Shown in pieces: positions 53,131 through 62,246 of a DNA stretch of 64,000 bases (within the stretch, counting starts at the first letter, position 1; each line of letters begins with the position of its first letter). The notes below the pieces were generated by a model. It worked only from the letters and a program-made list of their open reading frames with translations. It was not told where the DNA came from and made no database searches. This DNA is from Bacilli bacterium. GTDB lineage: Bacteria; Bacillota_I; Bacilli_A; RF39; UBA660. Location of the stretch: positions 62,001-126,000 of the forward strand of contig JAFXYF010000011.1 of assembly GCA_017541885.1 (NCBI GenBank), written 5' to 3'. The translations under genes were made by a program, and so were the position numbers.

Positions 53131-54603
53131 TTATTCTTCAGTTTCTTCTTCTTTATCTTTTCTCATAGCTTTTGCTGCTATCATACCAGCAATACCTGCT
53201 GCAGCACCAATTGCTGCTGGAGTAATATAATCTCCAAATGAATCTTTCATTCCAACTCCAGTTTCAGGAATAGATGAATATTGAGGAGTTGAATCAGTAT
53301 AACCTGTAGAAGAACCACTATCAACACTATTATCTAAATTAGAAAAAATAGGTGATGCATGTTGTGATAAAGCATTATCACTAACTCTTTCTTGAATAGC
53401 AGATGTTGTATTAACAATATCTGTATTAGTAATTGGATTATTAGAAATAGGTTGAGTATTATTAATAGTATCATTATTAATAATTATAGTTCCTAAATCA
53501 TCACCCTTTTTATTATCAAATATTGGAACAGTAGGTGTAGTAGGTGGATTAGTTATAGAATCTGGAGGTCCAGCATATAAAACCTGAATTTTAGGTACAG
53601 AAGCTGGTGGTGCAATAGTAACAGGTGTTGTTTGATTCTCAAAATAACTAGGTCCAGCATATACTACTTGATTAGTAGGAACTTTAATATCAGCTAAATG
53701 ACCATTAGGATTTACTGGATTAGTATCATTAAAATAGCTAGGTCCAGCATATACTACTTGATTAGTAGGAACTTTAATATCAGCTAAATGATCACTAGGA
53801 TTTACTGGATTAGTATCCTCAAAGTAGCTAGGTCCTGCATATACAACTTGATTTGGTTTAGGTATAGTATTTGCCCTAGGAAGATTATCCTTATTGTTAG
53901 AAGGAGCTTCTGTAATAGGAGCTGTGCTTGCAGGCGCACTAGTTTGCGGATTTGTTGGGAATGTTCTTGGAGCAGTTGTAGGCGCACTAGTTTGCGGATT
54001 TGTTGGGAATGTTCTTGGAGCAGTTGTAGGCGCAGGTGCAGATGGAGCAGTAGTTGTAGGTAATGGAGCAGTTGTAGGTGATGGAGTAGTTACGCTTGAT
54101 GTTTGAGGAGTAGTATCTTGAGTTGTATTAATATTAAGACCCCCACCGTTAGAAGTCATTCTCTTTAAATCATCTTCACTAACTTCAATTAACTTACCAT
54201 CAGGGCCCTTAATCATCATTTTACTTTCACCTTGTTCAGCAGTAACACCAGATACATTTTCATTTCCTGTTTGAACATTACTAGAAGTATCTCCGCCAGC
54301 ACTAACACTGTTTTCATTCATGAAAGATTCAATTGCACGAACTTGATTATTAATTGTATCAGAAATATTTTTAGTATCTTCTCTACACTGAGTCATAAGT
54401 CTCTCAGGCATTCTCATATCAATAGCAGAATCATCAACTTCAACAAATTCAATACCATTAGCATTAGATATCTTCATAACTGCATCATATAAAGTATTAT
54501 CTACCTCAGATAAATCATTTTTAATTTCATTAAGTAAAGCTTGAGCTTCAGAAACCTTAGCCTCATCATATTTTATTGTAGCATTAGCATTATTCCCCTT
54601 CAT
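53131..54603 (-). CDS. repeat-rich protein with C-terminal membrane anchor
   Basis: A 490-residue protein. About 1-95 are helical (KYDEAKVSEAQALLNEIKNDLSEV...), then disordered Thr/Pro-rich sequence including two exact TAPRTFPTNPQTSAP units (about 195-225). Next come several VVYAGPSYF-type repeats spaced about 30 residues (about 255-355), and near the end a Gly/Ala-rich membrane helix (AAIGAAAGIAGMIAAKAM) with a basic then acidic tail. No signal peptide is seen. The helical start and its partner gene recall small WXG100/LXG-type secreted proteins, but no WXG motif is present. It overlaps the upstream gene by 14 bases. Confidence 0.6.
   Translation of the reverse strand: MKGNNANATIKYDEAKVSEAQALLNEIKNDLSEVDNTLYDAVMKISNANGIEFVEVDDSAIDMRMPERLMTQCREDTKNISDTINNQVRAIESFMNENSVSAGGDTSSNVQTGNENVSGVTAEQGESKMMIKGPDGKLIEVSEDDLKRMTSNGGGLNINTTQDTTPQTSSVTTPSPTTAPLPTTTAPSAPAPTTAPRTFPTNPQTSAPTTAPRTFPTNPQTSAPASTAPITEAPSNNKDNLPRANTIPKPNQVVYAGPSYFEDTNPVNPSDHLADIKVPTNQVVYAGPSYFNDTNPVNPNGHLADIKVPTNQVVYAGPSYFENQTTPVTIAPPASVPKIQVLYAGPPDSITNPPTTPTVPIFDNKKGDDLGTIIINNDTINNTQPISNNPITNTDIVNTTSAIQERVSDNALSQHASPIFSNLDNSVDSGSSTGYTDSTPQYSSIPETGVGMKDSFGDYITPAAIGAAAGIAGMIAAKAMRKDKEEETEE
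53640..53830. repeat. 90-base tandem repeat encoding YAGPSYF units
   Basis: Two nearly identical 90-base copies (from about 53640 and 53730) and a partial third encode VVYAGPSYF-(D/N)TNPVNPx-HLADIKVPTNQ. The frame is kept throughout, so the copy number can vary without breaking the gene. Confidence 0.75.
53934..54031. repeat. 48-base exact tandem repeat
   Basis: Two consecutive copies beginning GGCGCACTAGTTTGCGG encode 16-residue Thr/Pro-rich units. GC content is higher than in the surrounding DNA. Confidence 0.75.
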
Positions 54604-55009
54604 TTAAAACACCTCCCATATCAGTAGTTTGTTGTGGAGTTGTATCAAGATGAAGAAGAGCTTCTTGCTCATCTAATCTTTTAGCTTCTTCATTAAATAT
54701 TACTTGTTTACGATTAACAACTCTTTGAGTTGTAGTATTAACTGTTTCAGATAAATCATTTATATATAATGAAAAATCTCTAGTTCTCTTTTCATATTCT
54801 TCAATTATTGCTTCCATATTTGAATCAGAAACAGATAAACTATCACGATTAATTAAATCTTTTAATACTTCAATTTTCTTAGATAAATTTTCTAATTTTT
54901 CTGATGCATCTTTTAACATACGACATCCATTATTAATAGTTGGCATATCAATTACTTTTAAAGCATCTTCAGCAATAACATATTTTCCTTGATATTTTTC
55001 TATAGCCAT
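54590..55009 (-). CDS. small helical protein, partner of the repeat protein
   Basis: A 139-residue mostly helical protein with two long amphipathic stretches (about 25-60 and 62-115) and a Gly/Glu-rich end. AGGAGG precedes the ATG. It is the first gene of a two-gene unit and overlaps the repeat protein by 14 bases, so their products probably act together. Size and helical-hairpin look resemble ESAT-6-like proteins, without the WXG motif. Function unknown. Confidence 0.6.
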   Translation of the reverse strand: MAIEKYQGKYVIAEDALKVIDMPTINNGCRMLKDASEKLENLSKKIEVLKDLINRDSLSVSDSNMEAIIEEYEKRTRDFSLYINDLSETVNTTTQRVVNRKQVIFNEEAKRLDEQEALLHLDTTPQQTTDMGGVLNEGE

Positions 55010-55127
55010 AATTTAGCCTCCTAATATATATAATTGTATCATATTAAAAGAGTGATTTGTATAGATTTTTCGACAAAAAGAGAAGTAATTCAAATAAGTT
55101 ATGATATACTAAACTAGAGGTGTTAAG

Positions 55128-56216
55128 ATGACAACCAATTTAGAAAAAGAGAATGATTTAAAGAATTTATCTATGCAAAGAAAATATCTTTATGATCATC
55201 CTGTATTAAGATTTTTATTCCTAGAAGTTACATCAAGATGCAATGCAAGGTGTGAACACTGTGGAAGTAGATGTGATGGTAATGAACAAGGAAAAGAAAT
55301 AGAAGCAAAATATTTAAAGAAAACACTCAAAGAGATTTCAGAGTGTTATGATCCTAAAAAAGTATTCTTAAATGTTACTGGTGGAGAACCATTAATGAGA
55401 AAAGATTTATTCGATATAATGGAATATGCAACAAATCTAGGTTTTAAATGGAGTATGACATCTAATGGAATGATAATAAATGAAACAATGATAAAAAAAC
55501 TTGAAAAAGCAAAGATGACAACAGTTTCTATTAGTATTGACGGATTAAAAGAAACTCACGAGAAATTTAGAAAAGTACCTAATTGTTATGAAAATATTTT
55601 AAAAGGTATAGATATGATGCAAGCATCTCCTGTATTTAAAATAGTTCAAGTCACAACAGTAGCAAATAAAAATAATATTAATGAGTTAGAAGATTTATAT
55701 CAATTACTTTTAAAACATAATGTTAAATATTGGAGAGTAGTTAATTGTGATCCAATAGGTCGAGCTAATGATAATAAAGATATTTTCTTAGATATGGATG
55801 ATTATAAATATTTATTTCATTTTATAGAAGAAAAACAAAAAGAAGGCAAAATGAAAGAAATTACTTATGGATGTAGTCATTACTTAGGAATAAATGGAGA
55901 AAATAAATATAGAAACTTCTATTTTATTTGTACTACAGGCTTAACAGTAGGAAGTATTCTAAGTAATGGAGATATCTTTGTATGTCCAAATGTTCCAAGA
56001 AGAAAAGAACTAATTCAAGGAAATATTAAAAAAGATAGTTTTGTAGATGTTTGGGAAACTAGATATAAAGAATTTAGAAATGAGAATAGAACATCAAATT
56101 CTAAATGTAAAAAATGTAAGCATTGGGAATATTGTTTAGGTGATTCGTTCCATACATGGAATTTTGATGAAAATAAACCAAATATTTGTCTAAAATCAAT
56201 TTTTGATGAAATTTAA
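55128..56216 (+). CDS. radical SAM/SPASM domain protein
   Basis: A 362-residue protein. The radical SAM cluster site is CNARCEHC (about 36-43), followed by NVTGGEPLMRKD (SAM-binding GGE), SMTSNGM and VSISIDGLKETHEKFR. The C-terminal SPASM part has CTTG, CPN and CKKCKHWEYC cysteines plus a final Cys for auxiliary clusters. Relatives modify peptides (sactipeptides, PqqE, anSME). No candidate precursor peptide was found beside it. It has its own extended -10-like promoter (TGATATACT) and terminator. Confidence 0.82.
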   Translation: MTTNLEKENDLKNLSMQRKYLYDHPVLRFLFLEVTSRCNARCEHCGSRCDGNEQGKEIEAKYLKKTLKEISECYDPKKVFLNVTGGEPLMRKDLFDIMEYATNLGFKWSMTSNGMIINETMIKKLEKAKMTTVSISIDGLKETHEKFRKVPNCYENILKGIDMMQASPVFKIVQVTTVANKNNINELEDLYQLLLKHNVKYWRVVNCDPIGRANDNKDIFLDMDDYKYLFHFIEEKQKEGKMKEITYGCSHYLGINGENKYRNFYFICTTGLTVGSILSNGDIFVCPNVPRRKELIQGNIKKDSFVDVWETRYKEFRNENRTSNSKCKKCKHWEYCLGDSFHTWNFDENKPNICLKSIFDEI

Positions 56217-56236
56217 GCAAGAGAAATCTTGCTTTT
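56215..56236 (+). terminator. intrinsic terminator
   Basis: Stem AAGCAAGA / TCTTGCTT, loop GAAA. Confidence 0.8.
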
Positions 56237-56252
56237 TATGAACTATAAAAAA

Positions 56253-56261
56253 TGTTATAAT
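56253..56261 (+). promoter_or_regulatory. extended -10 promoter element of recD2
   Basis: TGTTATAAT 22 bases before the recD2 start. Confidence 0.65.
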
Positions 56262-56283
56262 AGTCTAGAAAGGAGTGAAGATA

Positions 56284-58476
56284 ATGGCTACTTATATAAA
56301 AGGAACATACTCAAAATCAATATATGAATCAAGTGCTGGATATCATATTGGTATTATGAGAGTAATAGATACAAACGATGAATCATTAAGTGATTTTATT
56401 GGTAGAACAATTACCTTCACTGGATACTTTCATGAACTAAATAATATAGATACATATATGTTCTATGGTAAAAAGATAAATCATGAAAAATATGGAGAAC
56501 AATTTCAAGTAGAATCATATGAAAGATGTAAGCCAGAAGAAAAAGATTCAATTATTGACTTTCTAACAAGTGGACTATTTAAAGGAATAGGTGAAAAAAA
56601 AGCAACAAGAATAGTAGAAGCTTTAGGTAAGGATACATTAAAAATAATTCTAGATGAACCAAATAATTTAATATTAATTCCTAGTGTAACTAAAAAAGAT
56701 ATAGATACTCTTCACAATAAATTAAAAGAATATGAAGAAAGTTATGAAACGATTCTTTATCTTCAAGATTTAGGATTTAATACAAAAGATTCAATGATTG
56801 TCTATAATACATACAAAAAGAAAACAAAAGAAATAATTGAAGAAGATATTTATAAAATAATATTAGATATTCATGAAATAACATTTAAGAAGATAGATAT
56901 AGTTGCATTAAAAAGTGGTATTGCAAAAGATGATAAAAAAAGAGTTAAAGCAGCTCTTCTTTATATAATGGATGAAGTAAGTAATACTTATGGACACAGT
57001 TATTATTTCTATGATGAGTTAGTATCATACCTTCCTAGAGTTTTAGGAGTTATTCCAGAAGAGTCTAGAGTAGAAGAATGTCTAAAAGAATTAGAGTTAG
57101 ATTTATTAATTATGCATAAAGAGAATAGATATTATCTAAAAGAAATGTATGAAGCAGAAACTCTAATAGTAAAAAGATTAAGAATGCTAAATAATAATAA
57201 AGAAAGAGTAGAAAAGAAGTTAGATGATAATCTAAATGCATTAGAAGATGTATTTGGAATTAAGTATAATAATGAACAATTAGAAGCAATAAAGAAAAGT
57301 ATTACTAAAGATCTAGTTATTATTACTGGAGGCCCAGGTACAGGAAAAACAACTATTCTTCAAGGAATATGTGAACTATATCGTATGATGAATAAACTAT
57401 CATATGAAAAACTAATATCAAATATTGCTTTACTAGCTCCTACAGGTAGAGCAGCAAAAAGAATGAGTGAAGCAACTTCTCTTCCAGCATCAACAATTCA
57501 TAGATTTTTAAAATGGTCTAAAGAAACAAATAGATTTCAAGTAAATCAGTATAATAAATCTAAAGTAGAATTAGTAATAATAGATGAATCTAGTATGATA
57601 GATACATATTTATTTGCTAATCTATTAAAAGGATTATCAAGCAATTGTAGAATAGTAATTGTAGGAGATGATCATCAATTGCCTAGCGTTGGTCCAGGAC
57701 AAGTTCTACATGATTTAATAGAAAGTAATGCCTTAGATGTAGTAGAGTTAAAAGAGCTATATCGCCAAAACAAAGAATCAAATATTATTAATTTAGCTTA
57801 TGATATAAGAAGAAAAGAAATAGATGAATCAAGATTTAACGTAGATGAAGATTTAACATTTATTAAATGTTTAGATAGTGAAGTAATGAATTATATATCT
57901 GAGATTGCGACTACATATAAAGATTTAAATTATAAGAAATTTCAAATTCTAGCACCTATGTATAAAGGATTAAATGGAATAGATGAAATAAATAAACAAG
58001 TCCAAGAAATAGATAATCCTAAAAGTAAAGTATTAAAAGAATTAAAACAAAGTGACGTAGTCCTAAGAGAAAATGATAAAGTAATCCAATTGACTAATAT
58101 GCCAGATGATAACGTTTATAATGGAGATATAGGTATAATTGATGAAATAACTACAAATACTAAAAAAGAAATAAGAATAGATTTTGATGGTAATGTAGTT
58201 AAATATACTCCAGCTAATTTTGATAATTTTAGATTAGCTTATGCAATTAGTATTCATAAGTCTCAAGGATCAGAATTTGATGTAGTAGTCTTACCATTAG
58301 TTAAAGGATATCAAAGAATGTTATATCAAAAATTAATTTATACTGCAGTAACAAGAGCTAAAAAGAAGCTATATCTAATAGGAGATATTAATGCTTTAAA
58401 ATATGCCTCTAAAAACACTGAAGTAGATATTCGTAGGACAACAATTAAAGATTATTTAATAAATGGTATAATTTAG
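56284..58476 (+). CDS. recD2: RecD2-family DNA helicase
   Basis: A 730-residue superfamily 1B 5'-3' helicase, the RecBC-independent type. The N-terminal OB and helix-hairpin-helix region (GLFKGIGEKKATRIVEALG) precedes Walker A TGGPGTGKTT (about 350), IDESSMID (Walker B), GDDHQLPSVGPGQ, ELYRQ, and the C-terminal SIHKSQGSEFD and YTAVTRAKKKLYLIG. ATG 56284 is placed by AAAGGAGTG; the frame extends three codons to GTG 56275 without a better site. Confidence 0.93.
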   Translation: MATYIKGTYSKSIYESSAGYHIGIMRVIDTNDESLSDFIGRTITFTGYFHELNNIDTYMFYGKKINHEKYGEQFQVESYERCKPEEKDSIIDFLTSGLFKGIGEKKATRIVEALGKDTLKIILDEPNNLILIPSVTKKDIDTLHNKLKEYEESYETILYLQDLGFNTKDSMIVYNTYKKKTKEIIEEDIYKIILDIHEITFKKIDIVALKSGIAKDDKKRVKAALLYIMDEVSNTYGHSYYFYDELVSYLPRVLGVIPEESRVEECLKELELDLLIMHKENRYYLKEMYEAETLIVKRLRMLNNNKERVEKKLDDNLNALEDVFGIKYNNEQLEAIKKSITKDLVIITGGPGTGKTTILQGICELYRMMNKLSYEKLISNIALLAPTGRAAKRMSEATSLPASTIHRFLKWSKETNRFQVNQYNKSKVELVIIDESSMIDTYLFANLLKGLSSNCRIVIVGDDHQLPSVGPGQVLHDLIESNALDVVELKELYRQNKESNIINLAYDIRRKEIDESRFNVDEDLTFIKCLDSEVMNYISEIATTYKDLNYKKFQILAPMYKGLNGIDEINKQVQEIDNPKSKVLKELKQSDVVLRENDKVIQLTNMPDDNVYNGDIGIIDEITTNTKKEIRIDFDGNVVKYTPANFDNFRLAYAISIHKSQGSEFDVVVLPLVKGYQRMLYQKLIYTAVTRAKKKLYLIGDINALKYASKNTEVDIRRTTIKDYLINGII

Positions 58477-58510
58477 AAATAATTACTCATACTAATACTG
58501 AGGTGATTAA

Positions 58511-58669
58511 ATGAAAATGCTCATGTTAGAGATGTTAGGATTAGGAGTAGGACTAACAGTCATTGGTTGTCTCTATTTTAAAGATCATCCAGAAGAACTT
58601 AAAAAAATGAAAAAACAAGTAAATGATATGAGTAATATGATATGTGACAATAAAAAACAAGAAGGCTAG
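58511..58669 (+). CDS. 52-residue single-pass membrane protein
   Basis: ATG 58511 follows AGGTGA at 58501-58506. Residues about 5-22 are one hydrophobic helix (LEMLGLGVGLTVIGCLYF); the rest is a charged cytoplasmic tail with KKMKKQVNDMSNM helical repeats. The layout resembles small YtxH-like proteins. It sits between recD2 and map and its last codons lie in a terminator stem. Confidence 0.6.
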   Translation: MKMLMLEMLGLGVGLTVIGCLYFKDHPEELKKMKKQVNDMSNMICDNKKQEG

Positions 58670-58686
58670 AAATAGTCTTCTTTTTG
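58659..58686 (+). terminator. intrinsic terminator
   Basis: Stem AAGAAGGCTA / TAGTCTTCTT (one G-T pair), loop GAAA, T-run. Confidence 0.75.
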
Positions 58687-58710
58687 TTATACAATTATTT
58701 CGGTGATTTT

Positions 58711-59469
58711 ATGATTACAATTAAAAGTGAAAGAGAAATAGAATTAATGAGACATGCAGGAATGCTTGTATCAGAAATGCATAAATTTATTAAACCATAT
58801 ATCAAGGCAGGAATTTCTACTTATGAATTAGATGCTTTATGTGAAAAATTTATTAGAGATCATGATGCAGTACCTACATGTAAAGGATTTGAAGGTTTTC
58901 CAGCTACATTATGTACAAGTATTAATGATGTAGTAGTTCATGGAATTCCATATAAAAAAGATGTATTACAAGATGGAGATATAATTACAATAGATGTTGT
59001 AATTGGTTATAAAGGATATCAAGGAGATGCAGCATGGACATATACAGTAGGTGAAGTAAGTGATGAAAAGAAATACTTAATGGAACATACTGAAAAAGCT
59101 CTATATGAAGGAGTAAAACAAGTAAAGCCAGGAAACAGAATAGGAGATATTTCTTATGCAGTACAAAAATATGCAGAAGAACATAACCTTGGAGTAGTAA
59201 GAGAACTTTGTGGACATGGAATTGGTTCTGATATGCATGAAGAGCCAGAAGTACCAAACTTTGGTATTCCAAATACTGGTCCAATGTTAAAACCAGGAAT
59301 GGTAATTTGTATTGAGCCAATGTTAACATATGGTCATAGATTTATTTATCAAGAAGATGATGGTTGGACAGTAAGAACACAAGATCATTCTCCAGCTGCT
59401 CACTATGAACATACTATATTAGTAACAGAAGATGGATATGAAATATTAACTCCAAGATTAGATGATTAA
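58711..59469 (+). CDS. map: methionine aminopeptidase, type I
   Basis: A 252-residue M24 peptidase removing N-terminal Met. Metal ligands are visible: IDVVIGYKGYQGDAAWTY (two Asp), GHGIGSDMHEEPEVPNFG (His), CIEPMLTYG (Glu) and EHTILVTEDG (Glu). ATG 58711 follows CGGTGA; the longer frame from 58684 starts within the preceding terminator. Confidence 0.94.
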   Translation: MITIKSEREIELMRHAGMLVSEMHKFIKPYIKAGISTYELDALCEKFIRDHDAVPTCKGFEGFPATLCTSINDVVVHGIPYKKDVLQDGDIITIDVVIGYKGYQGDAAWTYTVGEVSDEKKYLMEHTEKALYEGVKQVKPGNRIGDISYAVQKYAEEHNLGVVRELCGHGIGSDMHEEPEVPNFGIPNTGPMLKPGMVICIEPMLTYGHRFIYQEDDGWTVRTQDHSPAAHYEHTILVTEDGYEILTPRLDD

Positions 59470-59500
59470 CGTAAAAGCAAATAGTTTTTACGTTTTTTTA
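59468..59500 (+). terminator. intrinsic terminator of map
   Basis: Stem AACGTAAAA / TTTTACGTT, T-run. Confidence 0.8.
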
Positions 59501-59546
59501 TTACAATTATATATAAAAAAAGATATAATAAGAATAAGGTGATAAT

Positions 59547-60992
59547 ATGAAGAAAAGTATCATATTTTTAATTAATGGATTAGGTATAGAGAAACCAGGA
59601 AGTTATAGTATAGATTTAGATCAACTTATGCCACAATTAGGTAGAGTAAAAGAAACATCATATTTTACTACTGCTATAACAAGTTCTCTAGAATATAAAG
59701 ATGCATATCAAAGATTCTTCTTAGGAGAAACATATAAATATGAATTAGAATTTGTTCATAATAATGTTATGAATCAAAATATTTTAACTAATCCAACATA
59801 TCAACAATTTGGAGAATCAATTAAAAGACAAAACTCTAAGATTCATATTTTCTTAGAACCAACTAATGATAGAGTAATAGAAGAGATTAATAACTTAGTT
59901 AATACATTAACTATTGGAGCTAATCAACAAATATTCTTACATTTAGTTCTATCCCAACAAACAGTTTCAGAATATGATAATTTAACACAAATTATAAATT
60001 ATATTAAGTTCCATTTACATAATCATATGACTGTAGGATTTATTATGGGTAAAGAATATTTACCAGATGAATTAACTAAAAAAGAAACAGATTATTTAAA
60101 AAGATTATTATTCTATTGTTCTTGTGAAAGATGGACTGAAACAGAAAAAAAATTACAAAATTTGAGAGATGCTAAAATAAGACCTTGTGAAGTAGAAGGT
60201 TTCTGTGCAACTAATGAATGTTTTATTTCCAATGGAGATACAATTTTATTCTTTAATACAAGAAAGAATAATTATGATAATTTAATTACAGGAATATATC
60301 AAATGGCTCCAGAAGTATATAAAACAGAAGTAACATTACCAATATATTCATTATTAAAATTAGATACTAAATACAATATTCCATCATTCTTAGAAAGTAT
60401 TGAGTATACTAATTCTTTAGCAAAGACTTTAGAAAAATATAATAAAAAAGCTCTAATTATTACAGATCAAAAAAATATAAATTTAGTTAATTTTTATGCT
60501 AATGGAATGAATAGTGTAAATAATCCTAATATAAGTTTTATCTTAAAAGATGATAGATTATATCAAAAAGAATTTATTGAACAATTAATTAATACTACAC
60601 CATATGATTTAATAATTTTTGATTATCATATGGATGTATCAAGTAATATTAATAAATTAAAAGAAGGATTACAAAAGATGGATCCAATTATTGGACTAAT
60701 TGCAGATGTTTCTGAAAATAAACACTCATTCTTTATAACATCTCTATATGGACTAAAAAAAGATATACCTTTAGCAGATTATAATTCAGAATTAGTTACA
60801 ATAGACTATGAAATGCAAATACCAATATTCTTCTTTGATTATACATATCCTAAAGGAAAATTCTATTTAGCCCCAGGAGAAACAAACGATATCTTATCAT
60901 CAGCTCTAAGATGTGTAATAGATGATCCTAATTTATATACATTAGTAAAACAAAAAGGTTTAATAAATAACTTAATAAAAGCATTTAAATAA
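59547..60992 (+). CDS. iPGM-like protein lacking the catalytic residues
   Basis: 481 residues that align by eye with cofactor-independent phosphoglycerate mutase over its length. IIFLINGLGI is in place of IILDGxG; ILFFNTRKNNYDNLITGIY in place of the FxNFRPDR segment; TLEKYNKKALIITDQKNINLVNFYANG resembles ETEKYPHVTFFxNGG; and FFITSLYGLKKD is in place of the TADHGNAD motif. The first metal Asp, the GNSEVGH serine loop and the DHGN motif are all lost, so mutase activity is very unlikely. Full length and intact frame argue against a decaying gene. A scaffold or regulatory role is inferred. Confidence 0.55.
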   Translation: MKKSIIFLINGLGIEKPGSYSIDLDQLMPQLGRVKETSYFTTAITSSLEYKDAYQRFFLGETYKYELEFVHNNVMNQNILTNPTYQQFGESIKRQNSKIHIFLEPTNDRVIEEINNLVNTLTIGANQQIFLHLVLSQQTVSEYDNLTQIINYIKFHLHNHMTVGFIMGKEYLPDELTKKETDYLKRLLFYCSCERWTETEKKLQNLRDAKIRPCEVEGFCATNECFISNGDTILFFNTRKNNYDNLITGIYQMAPEVYKTEVTLPIYSLLKLDTKYNIPSFLESIEYTNSLAKTLEKYNKKALIITDQKNINLVNFYANGMNSVNNPNISFILKDDRLYQKEFIEQLINTTPYDLIIFDYHMDVSSNINKLKEGLQKMDPIIGLIADVSENKHSFFITSLYGLKKDIPLADYNSELVTIDYEMQIPIFFFDYTYPKGKFYLAPGETNDILSSALRCVIDDPNLYTLVKQKGLINNLIKAFK

Positions 60993-61019
60993 AAAATACA
61001 AAGAGATTTGTATTTTTTT
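60991..61019 (+). terminator. intrinsic terminator
   Basis: Stem AAAAAATACAAA / TTTGTATTTTTT, loop GAGA. Confidence 0.85.
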
Positions 61020-61020
61020 A

Positions 61021-61029
61021 TGTTAAAAT
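61021..61029 (+). promoter_or_regulatory. extended -10 promoter element
   Basis: TGTTAAAAT directly after the terminator and 19 bases before the rdgB start. Confidence 0.5.
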
Positions 61030-61048
61030 AATAATTGAGGTGTTTTCT

Positions 61049-61627
61049 ATGAGAAAAATAGTACTTGCTTCTAATAATAAGCATAAAGTAAAAGAATTTA
61101 AAGAAATGTTAGGTAATGTAGAAATACTAACATTAGAAAGTATCGGTTTTACAGAAGATATTGAAGAAACTGGTAAAACATTTGAAGAAAATGCATTGAT
61201 CAAAGCTAGAACAATTAAAGAGTATTTAAATGACAAGAATTTAGATTATGCAGTAGTTGCTGATGATTCAGGTCTATGTTGTGAAGCACTAAATGGTGCT
61301 CCAGGAATATATAGTGCAAGATATGCTGGTGATCATGATAATGAAAAGAATAGAGCAAAATTAAGAGAAGATTTACAAGGAAAAGATAGAACTGCATACT
61401 TCATCTGTACAATTGCTTTTATTGATGAAGAAGGCAAAGAGCAAATATTTGTTGGAAAGACGTATGGAACTATTATAGATGAAGAATTAGGAAATAAAGA
61501 TTTCTGCTTTGATTGTATGTTCCATTCAGATGATTTAGATAAAACATTTGGAGAGTCTACTGAAGAAGAAAAAAATAGTGTATCTCATAGAAGTAGAGCA
61601 ATAGAAAAATTAAAAGAAGTATTATAG
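61049..61627 (+). CDS. rdgB: XTP/dITP (non-canonical purine NTP) pyrophosphatase
   Basis: A 192-residue Ham1/RdgB house-cleaning enzyme. IVLASNNKHKVKEFKEML (substrate lysines), ADDSGLCCEALNGAPGIYSARYAG and FCFDCMF with the final SHRSRA are characteristic. ATG 61049 is chosen because GAGGTG lies at 61037-61042. It is followed 10 bases later by a membrane protein gene. Confidence 0.93.
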   Translation: MRKIVLASNNKHKVKEFKEMLGNVEILTLESIGFTEDIEETGKTFEENALIKARTIKEYLNDKNLDYAVVADDSGLCCEALNGAPGIYSARYAGDHDNEKNRAKLREDLQGKDRTAYFICTIAFIDEEGKEQIFVGKTYGTIIDEELGNKDFCFDCMFHSDDLDKTFGESTEEEKNSVSHRSRAIEKLKEVL

Positions 61628-61637
61628 GAGAATTATT

Positions 61638-62210
61638 ATGGAACAAAGTAATTACAATATGGTTATTTCAATTATTACCGCAGTACTTATAGTCCCAATA
61701 ATGGTTTTATCATTAATATTTCAAAATAATACACTAACAAGAGTATTATTAAGTATTTATGGGGGATTAGGAATAACTTATTATATTTTAAAAAGTATTA
61801 TGTATCATAAAGATGAATCTACATCTAAAATAGTATTAGATAGATTATCAAATTCTATATTTGATGTAGTATCTCTATTAGTAATAATTAATTTTTGTTT
61901 ATTATTACCTAATAGTTTTAAATGGATATTATTTGGATTATTAATATTTGAATGTATCTTAGAAATAATAATAGATTCATTAGATAAAGTAATAGAAATA
62001 AAATATTTATTATCAGCATCTAAAGTAATAACATTAATATTTATCTTATTATATTTATACCCAATATCAGTAGTATTAGGTTTAGGAATAGTATCAATAA
62101 TAGGATTTTATATTAATCATTTATTAGGAAGATTATTACAAAATAAATTAATATTATCATTTGATTTGACCTCAATTATAATATTTGGTATATTTTTAAT
62201 ATTAATATAA
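61638..62210 (+). CDS. polytopic membrane protein, unknown
   Basis: A 190-residue, very hydrophobic protein with about six membrane helices and no recognised motif. AGGAGA precedes the ATG. It is co-transcribed with rdgB; there is no terminator between it and the second uppP, but the latter has its own extended -10. Confidence 0.65.
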   Translation: MEQSNYNMVISIITAVLIVPIMVLSLIFQNNTLTRVLLSIYGGLGITYYILKSIMYHKDESTSKIVLDRLSNSIFDVVSLLVIINFCLLLPNSFKWILFGLLIFECILEIIIDSLDKVIEIKYLLSASKVITLIFILLYLYPISVVLGLGIVSIIGFYINHLLGRLLQNKLILSFDLTSIIIFGIFLILI

Positions 62211-62218
62211 GAAGTTTA

Positions 62219-62227
62219 TGTTATAAT
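62219..62227 (+). promoter_or_regulatory. extended -10 promoter element of the second uppP
   Basis: TGTTATAAT 19 bases before the gene. Confidence 0.65.
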
Positions 62228-62246
62228 ACATAGTAGGAGGAAGAAT

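Noticed and set aside
53788..54106. Frames of 91 and 70 codons opposite the repeat-rich gene
   Set aside because: They are shadows of the tandem repeats; the minus-strand frame has ribosome sites, overlap with its partner and a terminator.
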